From positions 2,914,001-2,978,000 of the forward strand of contig NZ_AP025470.1 in the NCBI RefSeq assembly GCF_024347375.1: DNA of 64,000 bases, read 5' to 3'. Every line of letters starts with the position of its first letter. Within the stretch, counting starts at the first letter, position 1. This DNA is from Vibrio coralliirubri. GTDB lineage: Bacteria; Pseudomonadota; Gammaproteobacteria; Enterobacterales; Vibrionaceae. Both the position numbers and the translations under genes were made by a program. This document shows positions 26,589 to 35,902 of this stretch, piece by piece. Under the pieces are notes generated by a model. It was given only the letters and a program-made list of their open reading frames with translations. It searched no databases and was not told where the DNA came from.

Positions 26589-26639
26589 CTAAGTTATTAA
26601 TTAACTTTCCTTTTATAGAAGTCATTAGTGATATTTCAC

Positions 26640-27693
26640 GGCTTTGTTGCGTAATTCAATGGAACTAAATCAAGAACCTACGATCTGATCAGCTACCTCC
26701 ACTCTATCTCGTAGTCCTATGCCTAAGCCTCGTTATAAAACAACCAACTGGAAGCAATACAACCGATCACTCATTAACCGTGGTTCTCTGACTTTTTGGA
26801 TTGATGAAGAAGCAATAAGCGGATGGGCGCAAAGCAAACAGAATAAGCGCGGTAGGCCGCGTCGGTTCAGTGATTTAGCTATCACGACAGCACTCATGGT
26901 CAAACGAGTTTTTTCTATGCCATTGAGAGCGCTGCAAGGATTTATCGACTCGATATTTAGGTTAGCCCATGTACCGTTAAGTTGTCCGCATTACACCTGC
27001 ATCAGTCGTAGAGCCAAGCAAGTTGAGGTTTCATTTAAGACTAAAACGAGAGGAGCGATACAGCACCTAGCCATTGATGCTACTGGCCTTAAGGTTTATG
27101 GCGAAGGTGAATGGAAAGTCAAAAAACATGGGACGGATGGCAAGCGTAGAGTCTGGCGAAAGCTGCATATTGCAGTCGATACCAACACTCATGAGATCAT
27201 TGCCGCCGAGCTAAGTTTATCGACGGTTACAGATGGAGAAGTACTCCCGAACTTACTGAAACAAACACGCCGAAGTATCCTTGAGGTGTCTGGTGATGGC
27301 GCTTACGACACGAGAGCGTGTCACGCTGCTATTAAGATTAAGGGAGCTATTGCGCTTATTCCCCCAAGAGAAGGGGCTGCCTTCTGGGAGCGTGGTCACC
27401 CTCGAAATCTCGCCGTGGGTTGCCAGAAATTATACGACTCAAATAAGTATTGGAAAGAGCGGTATGGATACCACAAACGTTCACTCTCAGAAACAGCGAT
27501 GTATCGAGTTAAACAGTTGCTAGGAGGGAAACTGAGCTTAAGAAATTACAATGCCCAGGTGGGTGAAACTTACGCGATGATAAAAGCGTTGAACAAGCTT
27601 ACTGGGTTAGGTATGCCTGAAACTTGTCGTATTGACTAAGAAACAAGCGAAACGGGTTGGCTCTATCTCTAAATTTAATTACGCAACAAAGCC
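26640..27693 (+). mobile_element. IS5-family insertion sequence, IS903-like group
   Basis: 1054 bp. The terminal inverted repeats are GGCTTTGTTGCGTAATT (26640-26656) and its exact complement at 27677-27693. The 9-bp target duplication ATATTTCAC lies at 26631-26639 and 27694-27702. Nine-base duplications and GGCTTTGTTG ends are typical of the IS903 group. It is inserted in the 3' part of the ParB-like gene. Confidence 0.93.
26719..27639 (+). CDS. IS903-like transposase
   Basis: A 306-aa DDE transposase, intact. An N-terminal DUF4372/HTH-like region contains KRGRPRRFSDLAITTALM. The catalytic residues are D in AIDATGLKVYG, D in VSGDGAYDT and E in RSLSETAMYRVK. Length and motif spacing match IS5-family transposases. 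It is presumably functional, since the frame and both element ends are intact. Confidence 0.92.
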   Translation: MPKPRYKTTNWKQYNRSLINRGSLTFWIDEEAISGWAQSKQNKRGRPRRFSDLAITTALMVKRVFSMPLRALQGFIDSIFRLAHVPLSCPHYTCISRRAKQVEVSFKTKTRGAIQHLAIDATGLKVYGEGEWKVKKHGTDGKRRVWRKLHIAVDTNTHEIIAAELSLSTVTDGEVLPNLLKQTRRSILEVSGDGAYDTRACHAAIKIKGAIALIPPREGAAFWERGHPRNLAVGCQKLYDSNKYWKERYGYHKRSLSETAMYRVKQLLGGKLSLRNYNAQVGETYAMIKALNKLTGLGMPETCRID

Positions 27694-28279
27694 ATATTTC
27701 ACTAGCATTGAAGTTTTCCTTTCTTAGATTAGACATGAACTTATCAAACTCTTTCAGAACTTTAGATATATCTTGCTCATCATCTATAGTTCCCATATCG
27801 AGAATAGATTCGTTATTTTCAATTTTAACTTTATATTTTTCTATACTTATAGCCTTGAGGAATAGCCTTGCATCATCAGGATTACTAATCTCCGGTTTTA
27901 TATAACCCTGCTGTTGATAGAATGCTTTGTATAATCGTTTTAAATTCTTTTCATTGTCAAATTTGTTGTTTGTTTCATTCCATTTCAACCAAGTTCTTCC
28001 AATACTATTTCTAATAGGAAGAAACTCTAGGAGTAAAGTATAAAAATTAGTTTTCATCTCCAACTTATATTCACTTGCCATTTGATTATAAGCCAAATAT
28101 CCTCTCAGCCGCCTATTTACATCCATAGTACTAATTCCCAACATTGCACTAACCTGTGCTGGAGACTTCCCGTCACTGATTAAGTCATGTATTAACTCAG
28201 CACTTTGAATACCCCTCCAAGTTTTCGGTCCTGATGTGACCCCATAAAAGTAGACACTTAATACAGAGCATTGAGTGTC

Positions 28280-28594
28280 ATGAAAGTAAAATCACAAAGA
28301 CAATATACAGACGAATTTAAACGAGAAGCTGTTCAGCGATCTCTCGATTCTTCTGATACCGTTAAGTCAGTAGCACTATCCTTAGGAATATCGCCGGTGC
28401 TACTTTCTAAATGGAGATGCCAAATGACATCGAAAAAGACTAACTCCCTCCCAATACCTAACCACGGCCCCGAAAAATCCTTTGCACAACTGGAGAAAGA
28501 GATCCGTCAATTGAAAAAGAAGCTTGAGATGGCAGAGCTGGAGAATGATTTCTTAAAGGAAGCGAAGGCTTTCTTCGACAGCCAAAAAGAATAA
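28280..28594 (+). CDS. IS3-family transposase OrfA
   Basis: 104 aa: YTDEFKREAVQRSLDSSDTV, then SVALSLGISPVLLSKW, the transposase_8 helix-turn-helix, and a leucine-rich coiled coil (LEKEIRQLKKKLEMAELEN). The ATG at 28280 comes right after a hairpin (GACACTTAAT ... ATTGAGTGTC, 28253-28279) that would hinder translation from read-through transcripts. The end contains CCAAAAAGAATAAG, a likely -1 slippage site just before the stop. Confidence 0.88.
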   Translation: MKVKSQRQYTDEFKREAVQRSLDSSDTVKSVALSLGISPVLLSKWRCQMTSKKTNSLPIPNHGPEKSFAQLEKEIRQLKKKLEMAELENDFLKEAKAFFDSQKE

Positions 28595-28623
28595 GGTTCG
28601 AGTATATCCTTAAGAAGGCCAGT

Positions 28624-29451
28624 GTGAAGCTTCCTGTCATACGACTATGCCAATGGTTGGGTGTTTCTAAAGCGGGTTATTACAAGTGGCTAACAAGGAA
28701 ACCATCGAAGCGAGAGACAGACAATGAGTCTTTAAGTCACTACTTGAGGAGAGAAAGCAAAGCTCAGTATTGTATTCCAGGCTATCGAAAGCTTTGGGAA
28801 GCAGCGGTCGCTAACGGCTTTATTTGTAATAAAAAGCGAGTACAGAGGCTTCTGCAGAATATGGGCTATCGCTCTTGCGCGAGCAAGAAGCGATATGGAC
28901 GAGCACCAAGACAAAATACGCTTATACCTGCCTATAACATTCTTGCCCGTCAATTTAAGGTGGATAAACCCGATCGAGTTTGGGTGTCAGATATAACTCA
29001 GGTGCGCTGTACTGATGGTTGGCAATACCTGTGCGTCGTCTTAGATTTGTTTTCACGCAAAGTGATTGGTTGGTCGACAAGTCGCATTAATAACGCAAAG
29101 TTAGTGCTAAGAAGCCTGAATAAGGCTTGGAAACAAAGGCAGCCCTTAGGTCACGAGCTTTTGTTTCACTCCGATCAAGGTATACAGTATCGAGCGTTGG
29201 AGACGATCCGTTGGCACCGTAAACGAAAGATTAAAGTCAGCATGTCGAGAAAAGGAAACTGTTGGGACAACGCTTGTTCCGAAAGCTTCTTTGCGCAATA
29301 TAAGAAAGAGTGGATGAACAACTTAGATCAGCTTTCACGACAAGAAATGACGATGCAGAGTCGAATTTATATCGATACCTATTATAATCCAGTAAGAAGA
29401 CATGGGACTCTAGGTGGAGTGAGTCCCATGGACTTTGAACTAATCAACTAA
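28624..29451 (+). CDS. IS3-family transposase OrfB (DDE domain)
   Basis: 275 aa. An HTH_21-like region (YCIPGYRKLWEAAVANG) precedes the integrase core with D (VWVSDITQVRC), D (LFHSDQGIQYRA) and E (DNACSESFFAQYKKEW). The frame is open upstream into the orfA end, consistent with an OrfAB fusion by -1 frameshifting. Start GTG is nominal. Confidence 0.9.
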   Translation: MKLPVIRLCQWLGVSKAGYYKWLTRKPSKRETDNESLSHYLRRESKAQYCIPGYRKLWEAAVANGFICNKKRVQRLLQNMGYRSCASKKRYGRAPRQNTLIPAYNILARQFKVDKPDRVWVSDITQVRCTDGWQYLCVVLDLFSRKVIGWSTSRINNAKLVLRSLNKAWKQRQPLGHELLFHSDQGIQYRALETIRWHRKRKIKVSMSRKGNCWDNACSESFFAQYKKEWMNNLDQLSRQEMTMQSRIYIDTYYNPVRRHGTLGGVSPMDFELIN

Positions 29452-30036
29452 ACCCCTGTGTCTACTTTTTAGGGGCCATATCAGTCCAGAAACGTGGCGA
29501 ATACCCATTAAAGTAGATGAGTAACTAGCTATCTGTTCAGGCGAACCTGATATTAATACTACATTGATATCTTTAGATTTTTTCTTTAAATTTTCACCTA
29601 GTTGAAGCCTATGTTCTTTATCATCAAGTATCAACGACTTAAATGCTGCTGTTCGCCGATTACCCTCTATTACAATAAGTTTTTGAGAAGCACTTGATTG
29701 TCGAACAACAATTCGATCAACTTCTAAGAATCCATTTTGCTTAATCGATTCTTTTAAATCTCCGAGCTTTTGCTTTGCCAGCAATCTTTGTACTTCCTTC
29801 TGCATATTATCAGTTTCCATCTTACTATCAGAAACTTCTTCATGCTCATGACCATTCCTAAGCCTATAGTTATTGGCATCCAAGATTAAATCATCAATTT
29901 CAACAGCTATGTCTTTTAACTGATACCCAATTGTCATATTTCCACCGTTTAAAATTTAGTTAACTTTGATATATTTGGGTCATTGTTACCACATCAACTC
30001 TCTTTCCTTACAGGGTCAATGATGTAACAGCTAGAT

Positions 30037-30432
30037 TCAACCCAAAAGCTCCCAGAATGCTCTATCTCTCATTGGAAGTATCTTCTTTGCTCCATCAATA
30101 TATAAGCTGTAGTGTTTCTCTAGCTTATATATTGATGATTTCCATCAGCTTCTCTTGCTCAGCTTTTTCATTGACACCAAACATGGCTTTTAGCTCTTGT
30201 GGGCGAATCTTCGCTACGCGATGAATTACCCAAGTAAGTACATAGCTTGAGTCGTCATTCTCACCAGTTTGGAAATGGGTAATGTCTTGTGTAGAAAGAA
30301 TCACACCAACACCGTACTCGCGGTCTTCCTTCAAGATCTTACGCAAGCTTGGAAAGTTCTGAGACATGAAATTATCCGCCTCATCCACCAAAATCATCTT
30401 AGTAATTTGGTGGAAGTCACCCTGTACTTCAA
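30037..30432 (-). pseudogene. Remnant of a second dptH allele (3' end only)
   Basis: About 0.4 kb matching the last ~130 codons of dptH (38053-38431), roughly nine bases in ten by eye. It includes the Walker B segment MILVDEADNF and HFQTGENDDSSYVLTW. A 4-bp insertion (ATAT near 30128) shifts the frame; past it the old frame continues KLEKHYSLYIDGAKKI and ends WELLG at 30037. The full copy ends differently (VAINVA), so this is not a simple duplicate but comes from a diverged allele. No start or upstream part is present; homology stops at about 30432. It forms a direct repeat with the full dptH around the five-gene cassette. Confidence 0.87.
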
Positions 30433-30529
30433 AGAAATAACCTCATTTTTTCAAAGAGCAAGTAATATTACCTGATCCATATATATCTATCTCAAGGCAA
30501 CACATAAATACTGTTTTAGATAGTCTACT

Positions 30530-33328
30530 TTACTTCCACCAAAGCTTGATAGAGGGATCGAACTTCCCTCCTTCATTAATCAATAAACCAGTTACGGTGC
30601 TATCAACCTCTAGACCAGTTAATGACTCTACTTTTGCGTTAATCTCTGCGATACTCAACGGTCGAGTCATGTCTTGCACTATTTTTCTTACTGCCTGACT
30701 AAAATTGAGTCGACGAACATCTTCTCCCCACTCAGCTAAACCAAGAAACATCGCTCTTGCTAAATAAAAGCGCTCATCGCGTTGAGCCAAGTTAAATAGT
30801 GTATAAGGTTGCGGGGCATCACCAGGTATCTTTTCTGTTCTTAATACATCCTCAACTTCAGTATGGTGAATTCCTTTCTGTGAGCTACGAAGATAATTAT
30901 ATATAACATCTAGTCTAGCCAGATTCTCTTCGGCACTACCTGGAACATCTCGATCAACTAACCCCCAATAATCTGGTCCCACGAGAATCATTCTATCAGT
31001 AGGCTGAATCTGTAGGCTTTCCGTTACCCCTCTTATTTCTTGAAGGCGTACTTTTATTTCACTCCCTTTAAGTGGTCCACCACTGTCCTCTAAAATCTTA
31101 GTAAATGCATCAGCCATATCTACTCGGTCATCTTTAGATTGATTAGAATCAGACCTAGCCCAGACCATTCGATTAAGATAGGTGAGATTGTCTTCATCTT
31201 CTAAAATCATATTAAGAATATAATGATCTAGTTCAGAGGGAAGGCCTGGGAATTGGCTTTTTAATTGGGTAATAATTTCACCGCAGTGCCATTGCTTCAT
31301 TATTGGGCCATCATAAATAATCTTAGAAACAACGAGTCTAAGGTTTTGACACATACGTTCAGAGATAGGATTAAAGTGAGAAAGACCGTAGACTCCTCTA
31401 CCGAATAATTTCCCACCTAGCCTTGGCACGGCATTATGTGCAAGCCTCTCATTCACAGGTCGTCCTAGAATTACCGCAGCCCTTTCTGCAATCTCAGAGT
31501 AGTGTAATGGCTTTTCTGCTTGCGTAAGAACTGCAGATACAGCAGCTTCCGCTGAACGACCAAAACCAATCAACTTAGCATCGTTTAATTCGCTAGAAAA
31601 TTGCAAAGTACTTGAAAACTGATCCCATAAAAGTGTCAGCAGTTCCTCGGAACCAGTCTCAGCGAGAAAGGCTTTGAATGTCATATTAATATCACTACGC
31701 GTCCACCCCCCCTCTTCAGCTTTATCTTTAAGACTCTTTCTAAATTGGATTAATCCTTTATCCCAGTCATCTTGCCTTATGCGAGTTACTATATTAGCTC
31801 CGTTAACTTTAATAATTCGAATTTCAGCTTCTGAGAAAAGTTCAATGATAGCGGTAAGGTTTGCATAATTTCCCATAAAGCCTGCAAACCAGCTATCTTC
31901 TAATTCAAGCATTTCTAAATATAAGGGGCTTTCACGATCAATAAGCAACTGGCCAATTTTAATAGCTATACAATCATCCCAATACTCACGTTCCATGATC
32001 TTCGTAACATACTTTTTCTGTAGTTGGCGAACCCTCTCTCTAGTTACATTAAGCCGTTGGCCAACCTCTTCAAGAGTCATTACTTTTCCGTTGCACCCAG
32101 TTCGTAACTCAATAACCTCCCTGTCACGTTCTTTAAGCTGAGATAGAGCTTTTTCAAAGTGATTTTTAAGCGATATCTGAGATATCATCCCAATCAGATC
32201 ACTTTCTTCTTGCTCAGAAGGTTGCTCACAATCTACTTCCTTAGCTTCTGTAATTTCTAGTGGAACAACAGACACCCGCTCCATTAGAGTATCGAAGTTA
32301 CTCGATATGATTTCACATAAATCTTTAGCTGATTTTCTTCCAAAATTTGGCCAGCTCATCATAGTTGATAAACTTATTCCATCAAGGTCAGCTAAGCACC
32401 GTATTGATTGAAGATTGAAGACATTCATCAGCCTAACAGTAAGTCCCAGCACCGAAAGGTCAACTTGGCGCAAGCTTTCTGGAAGAATGCTTAACAAATA
32501 TTCAGGATCACCTATATCGCCGCTTGTTCTGAGTGTGTGGTACCTATAAATTTCCAGCTTATCTCTCGTTACTCTTGGAAGAGAATTAACTGATTTTAAA
32601 TAACTCTGTTCGCTGCAAATCCCGTAAGGATTAATTGAGGCAAGTAATTTAGGGTCATCTTTATCTAGAAGTACTAGCCAATCATCAAGTTCGTGTGCAG
32701 TGTTTTGCAATAAGAAGAATTTACCATCAGGAGCTTTACCAAATATAGGGTCTAAAGCTACATCGCAATATTCAGCGTCCAAGCAATACCGATTTAGCTC
32801 TACTTCTACAGCACTGAGAGGCTTGTCATCGCCAAATTGATATAGCCCTTCTTCCACAATATTGGCGAAAATCTCTTCTTTATTTAAAGGTGACCCCGCC
32901 TTTTCTAAGACTTTCAAAGCTGCATCTACTATTGTGAGTTTATTACTTGCAGTCTTTTGAAAGCTATCCGAGAAAGCTGTCATGCCACCAGGTTCATCTG
33001 CACTGTAGCAAAAGCCTTGCATTGCTAGATGAATAGGTACGTTCATTCCACTAACACTCAACTCAAGAACAACCGTACGAGAACAAGTATACTCTAAAGG
33101 CAATGCCCACTTAGCAGACGAGGTACACAGCACTTTTCCCTTAAATTTTAGTATTTGAGGGATTTTCAGAACCTTAGGACGAACAAAGCCAACATGTATG
33201 AGTCCTACAGAAGTTGATTTATCACACTCATTCCACTCATCTAAAACTGTATTTAGATCACGGTGAACCGAGATCTTTGTTGGTTCATCATCATAGAAGG
33301 TGCAAAAATATAATTTCAATACTGACAT
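30530..33328 (-). CDS. 932-aa protein with HARE-HTH, RNA polymerase alpha-CTD-like and sigma region 4-like domains
   Basis: Unusual domain order: unassigned N-terminus (1-125); HARE-HTH winged helix at about 131-208 (TIVDAALKVLEKAGSPLNKEE, LYQFGDDKP); alpha-CTD-like helix-hairpin-helix at about 288-345 (LGLTVRLMNVF, DLDGISL, NFGRKSAKDL); and sigma-70 region 4-like HTH at about 396-447 (KERDREVIELR, LEEVGQRLNVTRERVRQL). The C-terminal half contains more winged-helix-like repeats (SEIAERAAVILGRPV, GSEIKVRLQEI, SIAEINAKVESL). It has no obvious catalytic site. It is the last gene of the five-gene cassette, 6 bp after the DndE-like gene. A role in DNA recognition or in interfering with transcription of invader DNA is inference. 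Confidence 0.72.
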   Translation of the reverse strand: MSVLKLYFCTFYDDEPTKISVHRDLNTVLDEWNECDKSTSVGLIHVGFVRPKVLKIPQILKFKGKVLCTSSAKWALPLEYTCSRTVVLELSVSGMNVPIHLAMQGFCYSADEPGGMTAFSDSFQKTASNKLTIVDAALKVLEKAGSPLNKEEIFANIVEEGLYQFGDDKPLSAVEVELNRYCLDAEYCDVALDPIFGKAPDGKFFLLQNTAHELDDWLVLLDKDDPKLLASINPYGICSEQSYLKSVNSLPRVTRDKLEIYRYHTLRTSGDIGDPEYLLSILPESLRQVDLSVLGLTVRLMNVFNLQSIRCLADLDGISLSTMMSWPNFGRKSAKDLCEIISSNFDTLMERVSVVPLEITEAKEVDCEQPSEQEESDLIGMISQISLKNHFEKALSQLKERDREVIELRTGCNGKVMTLEEVGQRLNVTRERVRQLQKKYVTKIMEREYWDDCIAIKIGQLLIDRESPLYLEMLELEDSWFAGFMGNYANLTAIIELFSEAEIRIIKVNGANIVTRIRQDDWDKGLIQFRKSLKDKAEEGGWTRSDINMTFKAFLAETGSEELLTLLWDQFSSTLQFSSELNDAKLIGFGRSAEAAVSAVLTQAEKPLHYSEIAERAAVILGRPVNERLAHNAVPRLGGKLFGRGVYGLSHFNPISERMCQNLRLVVSKIIYDGPIMKQWHCGEIITQLKSQFPGLPSELDHYILNMILEDEDNLTYLNRMVWARSDSNQSKDDRVDMADAFTKILEDSGGPLKGSEIKVRLQEIRGVTESLQIQPTDRMILVGPDYWGLVDRDVPGSAEENLARLDVIYNYLRSSQKGIHHTEVEDVLRTEKIPGDAPQPYTLFNLAQRDERFYLARAMFLGLAEWGEDVRRLNFSQAVRKIVQDMTRPLSIAEINAKVESLTGLEVDSTVTGLLINEGGKFDPSIKLWWK

Positions 33329-33334
33329 AAATTA

Positions 33335-33715
33335 TTATTCAACAAAAATTTCAGCGAAAGGCAGTTGCCCTGTTTTGATGCTTTCATCATAGAACTCTCT
33401 AATACCTTGCTCCGCTAGACGTTCTATATACTCATAGATAGATTCACCTTCATGTACTAGACCCGTACTTTCAACAACAGCATACAAGATGCCACCTTCG
33501 TCAAGCTCAGCAACCCTAAAACTAGAGTTCCTTTTATCTATCAAGGCTGGAGGCTTAGTCCCTTTTCTAATACCGACAGCTACAGCAAGTCGATAAAGAT
33601 CAAATTTGATAAGGCTTATACCTTCTTCTCCCTTAGAAGGATTTAAATCAGCTAGTAGCTCATCCAATTGAGCACTTGCTTCATCGGTTAATCCAATACG
33701 CCCTGGTTCGTTCAT
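33335..33715 (-). CDS. DndE-like small protein of the second module
   Basis: 126 aa: GRIGLTDEASAQLDELLADL, then ISLIKFDLYRLAVAVGIRKG, a DndE-type helical core, followed by an acidic C-terminal half (SIYEYIERLAEQGIREFYDE). It is different in sequence from DndE at 25070. The start at 33715 is preferred to 33793: it lies 4 bp after the upstream gene's stop, whereas the longer frame overlaps that gene. It probably pairs with the DndD-like ATPase encoded just upstream. Function unproven. Confidence 0.68.
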   Translation of the reverse strand: MNEPGRIGLTDEASAQLDELLADLNPSKGEEGISLIKFDLYRLAVAVGIRKGTKPPALIDKRNSSFRVAELDEGGILYAVVESTGLVHEGESIYEYIERLAEQGIREFYDESIKTGQLPFAEIFVE

Positions 33716-33719
33716 AGTA

Positions 33720-35699
33720 TTAAGCCTTCTCAATTCTGGATTCTGTCGCCGAAATACGAACGATCTGATAACGTGCACCAATACGATGCGCAAAGTTTAC
33801 CATGTCCTGCTTTGGATCAATTTCTCCTTCGTGCACTAACAAAACTACTTGCTCTGCCATTTTAGGGAGATATCCTAAAACGTTACTTCGGTGCTTGGGA
33901 TCTAGACGTCCGAGCGGAGTATCCATAACAATCGGGCCAGATTTTCTTGCAGTACGATTAAGTCCATCAATTAATGACAAAGCAACAACTTGTTCAGCGC
34001 CCGCACTACGCTCTTTAAGCACCCGATTCTCATGATCAATGATAGACAAACCATAGTTGTGGTTAATCTCTAATCCTGAATAAGTCTTTTCGGTAGTTAG
34101 TTCAGCAAAAGCATTGGAGGCATATTGCTGTACCCTTTCACGTAAAGAATCACGTAATTTATCAATACCTTTAGCAAACACCTGCTCCAACTCTTGGTAC
34201 AAGTTGACGCGAATCGTACTTTTCTGCCCTTGAGCGCCTTTATTCTTCGAAATAAGTGTTGCTATATGATCTTGTTCATTTTCGTTCTTTTCGATTTTTT
34301 GTTTTATTTGATCTATATCTTGTGATAAACGAGATTTAAGCCCTGTTAAACGATCTCTTTTCTCGCGTTGGCGCATTATATGATCAGTATCATACTCGCG
34401 AATTTCTTCATGTAGCTCTTCCAGCTGAGTTTCAATTTGAATCAACTGAACTTGTTGCTTCATTTCCTTTTTAATAGTGTCGTGTACACGACTACCTTCA
34501 TCAGCTGATTGTATTTGACCTAATTTGTCAATTTTGTCAGTCAGTTCCGTAAAATCTTCGAGATTTATGACCGAAAGCTCCGCTTGTGCCTTAAAAGTCT
34601 CATAATCTGTGCGGATAGGAGCAAGCTGCGATGTTGGAATATCTTGATGACATGTGGTGCAGGTCGGAGAATCCAATATTTTGGATAGATTTTTTATCTT
34701 TTCTTCCAATACCGCACTATTTTTCATAGCTTGTTGTAAGTTTGAGCGCTCTTCCTTAAGTTTACTTAAAATTGGCAAAGCACTTGTATGTAGAACATCC
34801 TTCCATGCTGTTTTAAGTAATTGACGTTTCTGGTCCGCTAGATCTACTAGGTTTCTTTCTGTTACCTCGCGCTCACCTTTAAGGCCTTCCAATAGAATTT
34901 TTTTACGCTGAACCGCTTCAGTATTTTTAAGTTCATCATCAATGAGATCAATCTGGTTCTGAACGTCATTTTTTTGCGCAATTTGATCTCTCAAATCCTT
35001 CTCATAAGAAGTTAACTTAATTTCCAGCTGCCGTTGTTGTTCAGCATAAGTACTAAGTTCTTTATTTTTCTTTGCATCTTTAGCCTGAATACGTCGCGCA
35101 TCTTTCAGTAGAATCGCTAGTTCATCACGCCCGTGAACTAGCGCAGGTACACCTAATGCTTGCTCAATATGCTCTTTAATTTTTTCGCCTTGCTCACTGT
35201 TTTCAATCAGCAGGTTTTCATACTCTTGTAATAACTCACCATCGAATAAGAAGAAGCGTGAAATTTCCTCAGGAATAACCTGATTGATTTCATTAACGAC
35301 AGTATCTCCTGGAACTATTTCGCCATTTACTTGTAATCCAATATGCTCTTCAAAGTCAGAATCATTCTTTGGGGAAGAAACATGTGCCTTTTTATTAATT
35401 TGGCGACGAAGTTCATACTCATTACCATCATTAGAGAACTTCAACCCTATGGATAGTGACCAATCACCCATGGCTGCTGCATCCATATTGACTAAATTAG
35501 CACGAGGGATCTCTCGAAGGTGGCGACCAACAGCATTGCCATAAAACCCCCAACGAATCGCATTGAGGAAACTTGTCTTGCCACGCATATTATCGCCGAA
35601 CAATAACATCACGTTTTGTGTTTCATGTTGTGGGAAAACGATCTTTTGTTCTCCTTTGTAGGGCATGAAATTATTAATTGTCAGTTCTTTCAACTTCAT
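33720..35699 (-). CDS. DndD-like SMC/Rad50-type ATPase of the second module
   Basis: 659 aa: FMPYKGEQKIVFP, then Walker A GDNMRGKTSFLN near residue 36-44. Coiled coils are interrupted near the middle by CTTCHQD, a CxxC zinc hook as in Rad50. The C-terminus has ERSAGAEQVVALSLIDGL and VMDTPLGRLDPKHR (signature, Walker B). It resembles DndD but no dndC partner is adjacent. The start overlaps the preceding 68-aa gene (ATGA). Likely role: a DNA-scanning or bridging ATPase of a PT-linked effector. Confidence 0.8.
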   Translation of the reverse strand: MKLKELTINNFMPYKGEQKIVFPQHETQNVMLLFGDNMRGKTSFLNAIRWGFYGNAVGRHLREIPRANLVNMDAAAMGDWSLSIGLKFSNDGNEYELRRQINKKAHVSSPKNDSDFEEHIGLQVNGEIVPGDTVVNEINQVIPEEISRFFLFDGELLQEYENLLIENSEQGEKIKEHIEQALGVPALVHGRDELAILLKDARRIQAKDAKKNKELSTYAEQQRQLEIKLTSYEKDLRDQIAQKNDVQNQIDLIDDELKNTEAVQRKKILLEGLKGEREVTERNLVDLADQKRQLLKTAWKDVLHTSALPILSKLKEERSNLQQAMKNSAVLEEKIKNLSKILDSPTCTTCHQDIPTSQLAPIRTDYETFKAQAELSVINLEDFTELTDKIDKLGQIQSADEGSRVHDTIKKEMKQQVQLIQIETQLEELHEEIREYDTDHIMRQREKRDRLTGLKSRLSQDIDQIKQKIEKNENEQDHIATLISKNKGAQGQKSTIRVNLYQELEQVFAKGIDKLRDSLRERVQQYASNAFAELTTEKTYSGLEINHNYGLSIIDHENRVLKERSAGAEQVVALSLIDGLNRTARKSGPIVMDTPLGRLDPKHRSNVLGYLPKMAEQVVLLVHEGEIDPKQDMVNFAHRIGARYQIVRISATESRIEKA

Positions 35700-35902
35700 A
35701 TTAATGAACCACCTTCACGTTCAACAACTTTTTCTTCTACTAACGCCTGCATTTTTTTTACAGTGTCTCGTTCTTTGTCATATTGATGGGCACTTTGCAC
35801 TTGATAGCATCTCTTGATAAGTTCTTCATCTACTGTCAAGTTGAGCTCAGATTTTACAGCTAATAATACTTTTAATGGATCATTGTCTTTATTCATATTC
35901 AT
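35696..35902 (-). CDS. Small defence-module protein (68 aa)
   Basis: 68 aa, charged, mostly helical: DPLKVLLAVKSELNLTVDEELI, then CYQVQSAHQYDKERDTVKKM and VVEREGG. It resembles small proteins found beside DndD-like ATPases in DNA-modification islands and has no known activity. It overlaps the helicase gene by 14 bp upstream and the ATPase gene by 4 bp downstream, so it is translationally coupled to both, which supports it being real and part of the complex. Confidence 0.68.
   Translation of the reverse strand: MNMNKDNDPLKVLLAVKSELNLTVDEELIKRCYQVQSAHQYDKERDTVKKMQALVEEKVVEREGGSLI

Larger units (their letters stand above)
28232..29483 (+). mobile_element. IS3-family insertion sequence in the ParB-like gene
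   Basis: 1252 bp. The ends TGATGTGACCCCATAAAAGT (left) and TGATATGGCCCCTAAAAAGT (right, complement) both continue AGACAC. The 4-bp target duplication GTCC lies at 28228-28231 and 29484-29487. It carries orfA and orfB in a -1 arrangement. It is unrelated at sequence level to the IS150-like element elsewhere in the window. Confidence 0.92.
26572..29937 (-). pseudogene. ParB-like domain protein gene, broken by two insertion sequences
   Basis: Three pieces join in frame when the two elements and one copy of each target duplication are removed: 29937-29484 (454 nt), 28227-27694 (534 nt) and 26630-26572 (59 nt). The total is 1047 nt, or 348 codons and a stop. The first junction reads HVSGPKTWRGI and the second NFNASEISLMT. 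The N-terminal region shows a ParB/sulfiredoxin-like core (VEIDDLILDANNYR, KESIKQNGF, VIEGNRRTAAF with GxRRxxA form), then a helix-turn-helix (SPAQVSAMLGISTMDVNRRL) and an unassigned helical C-terminus. The stop overlaps the channel gene start. Function unknown; a nucleotide-dependent DNA-binding partner of the channel is possible. Confidence 0.85.
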
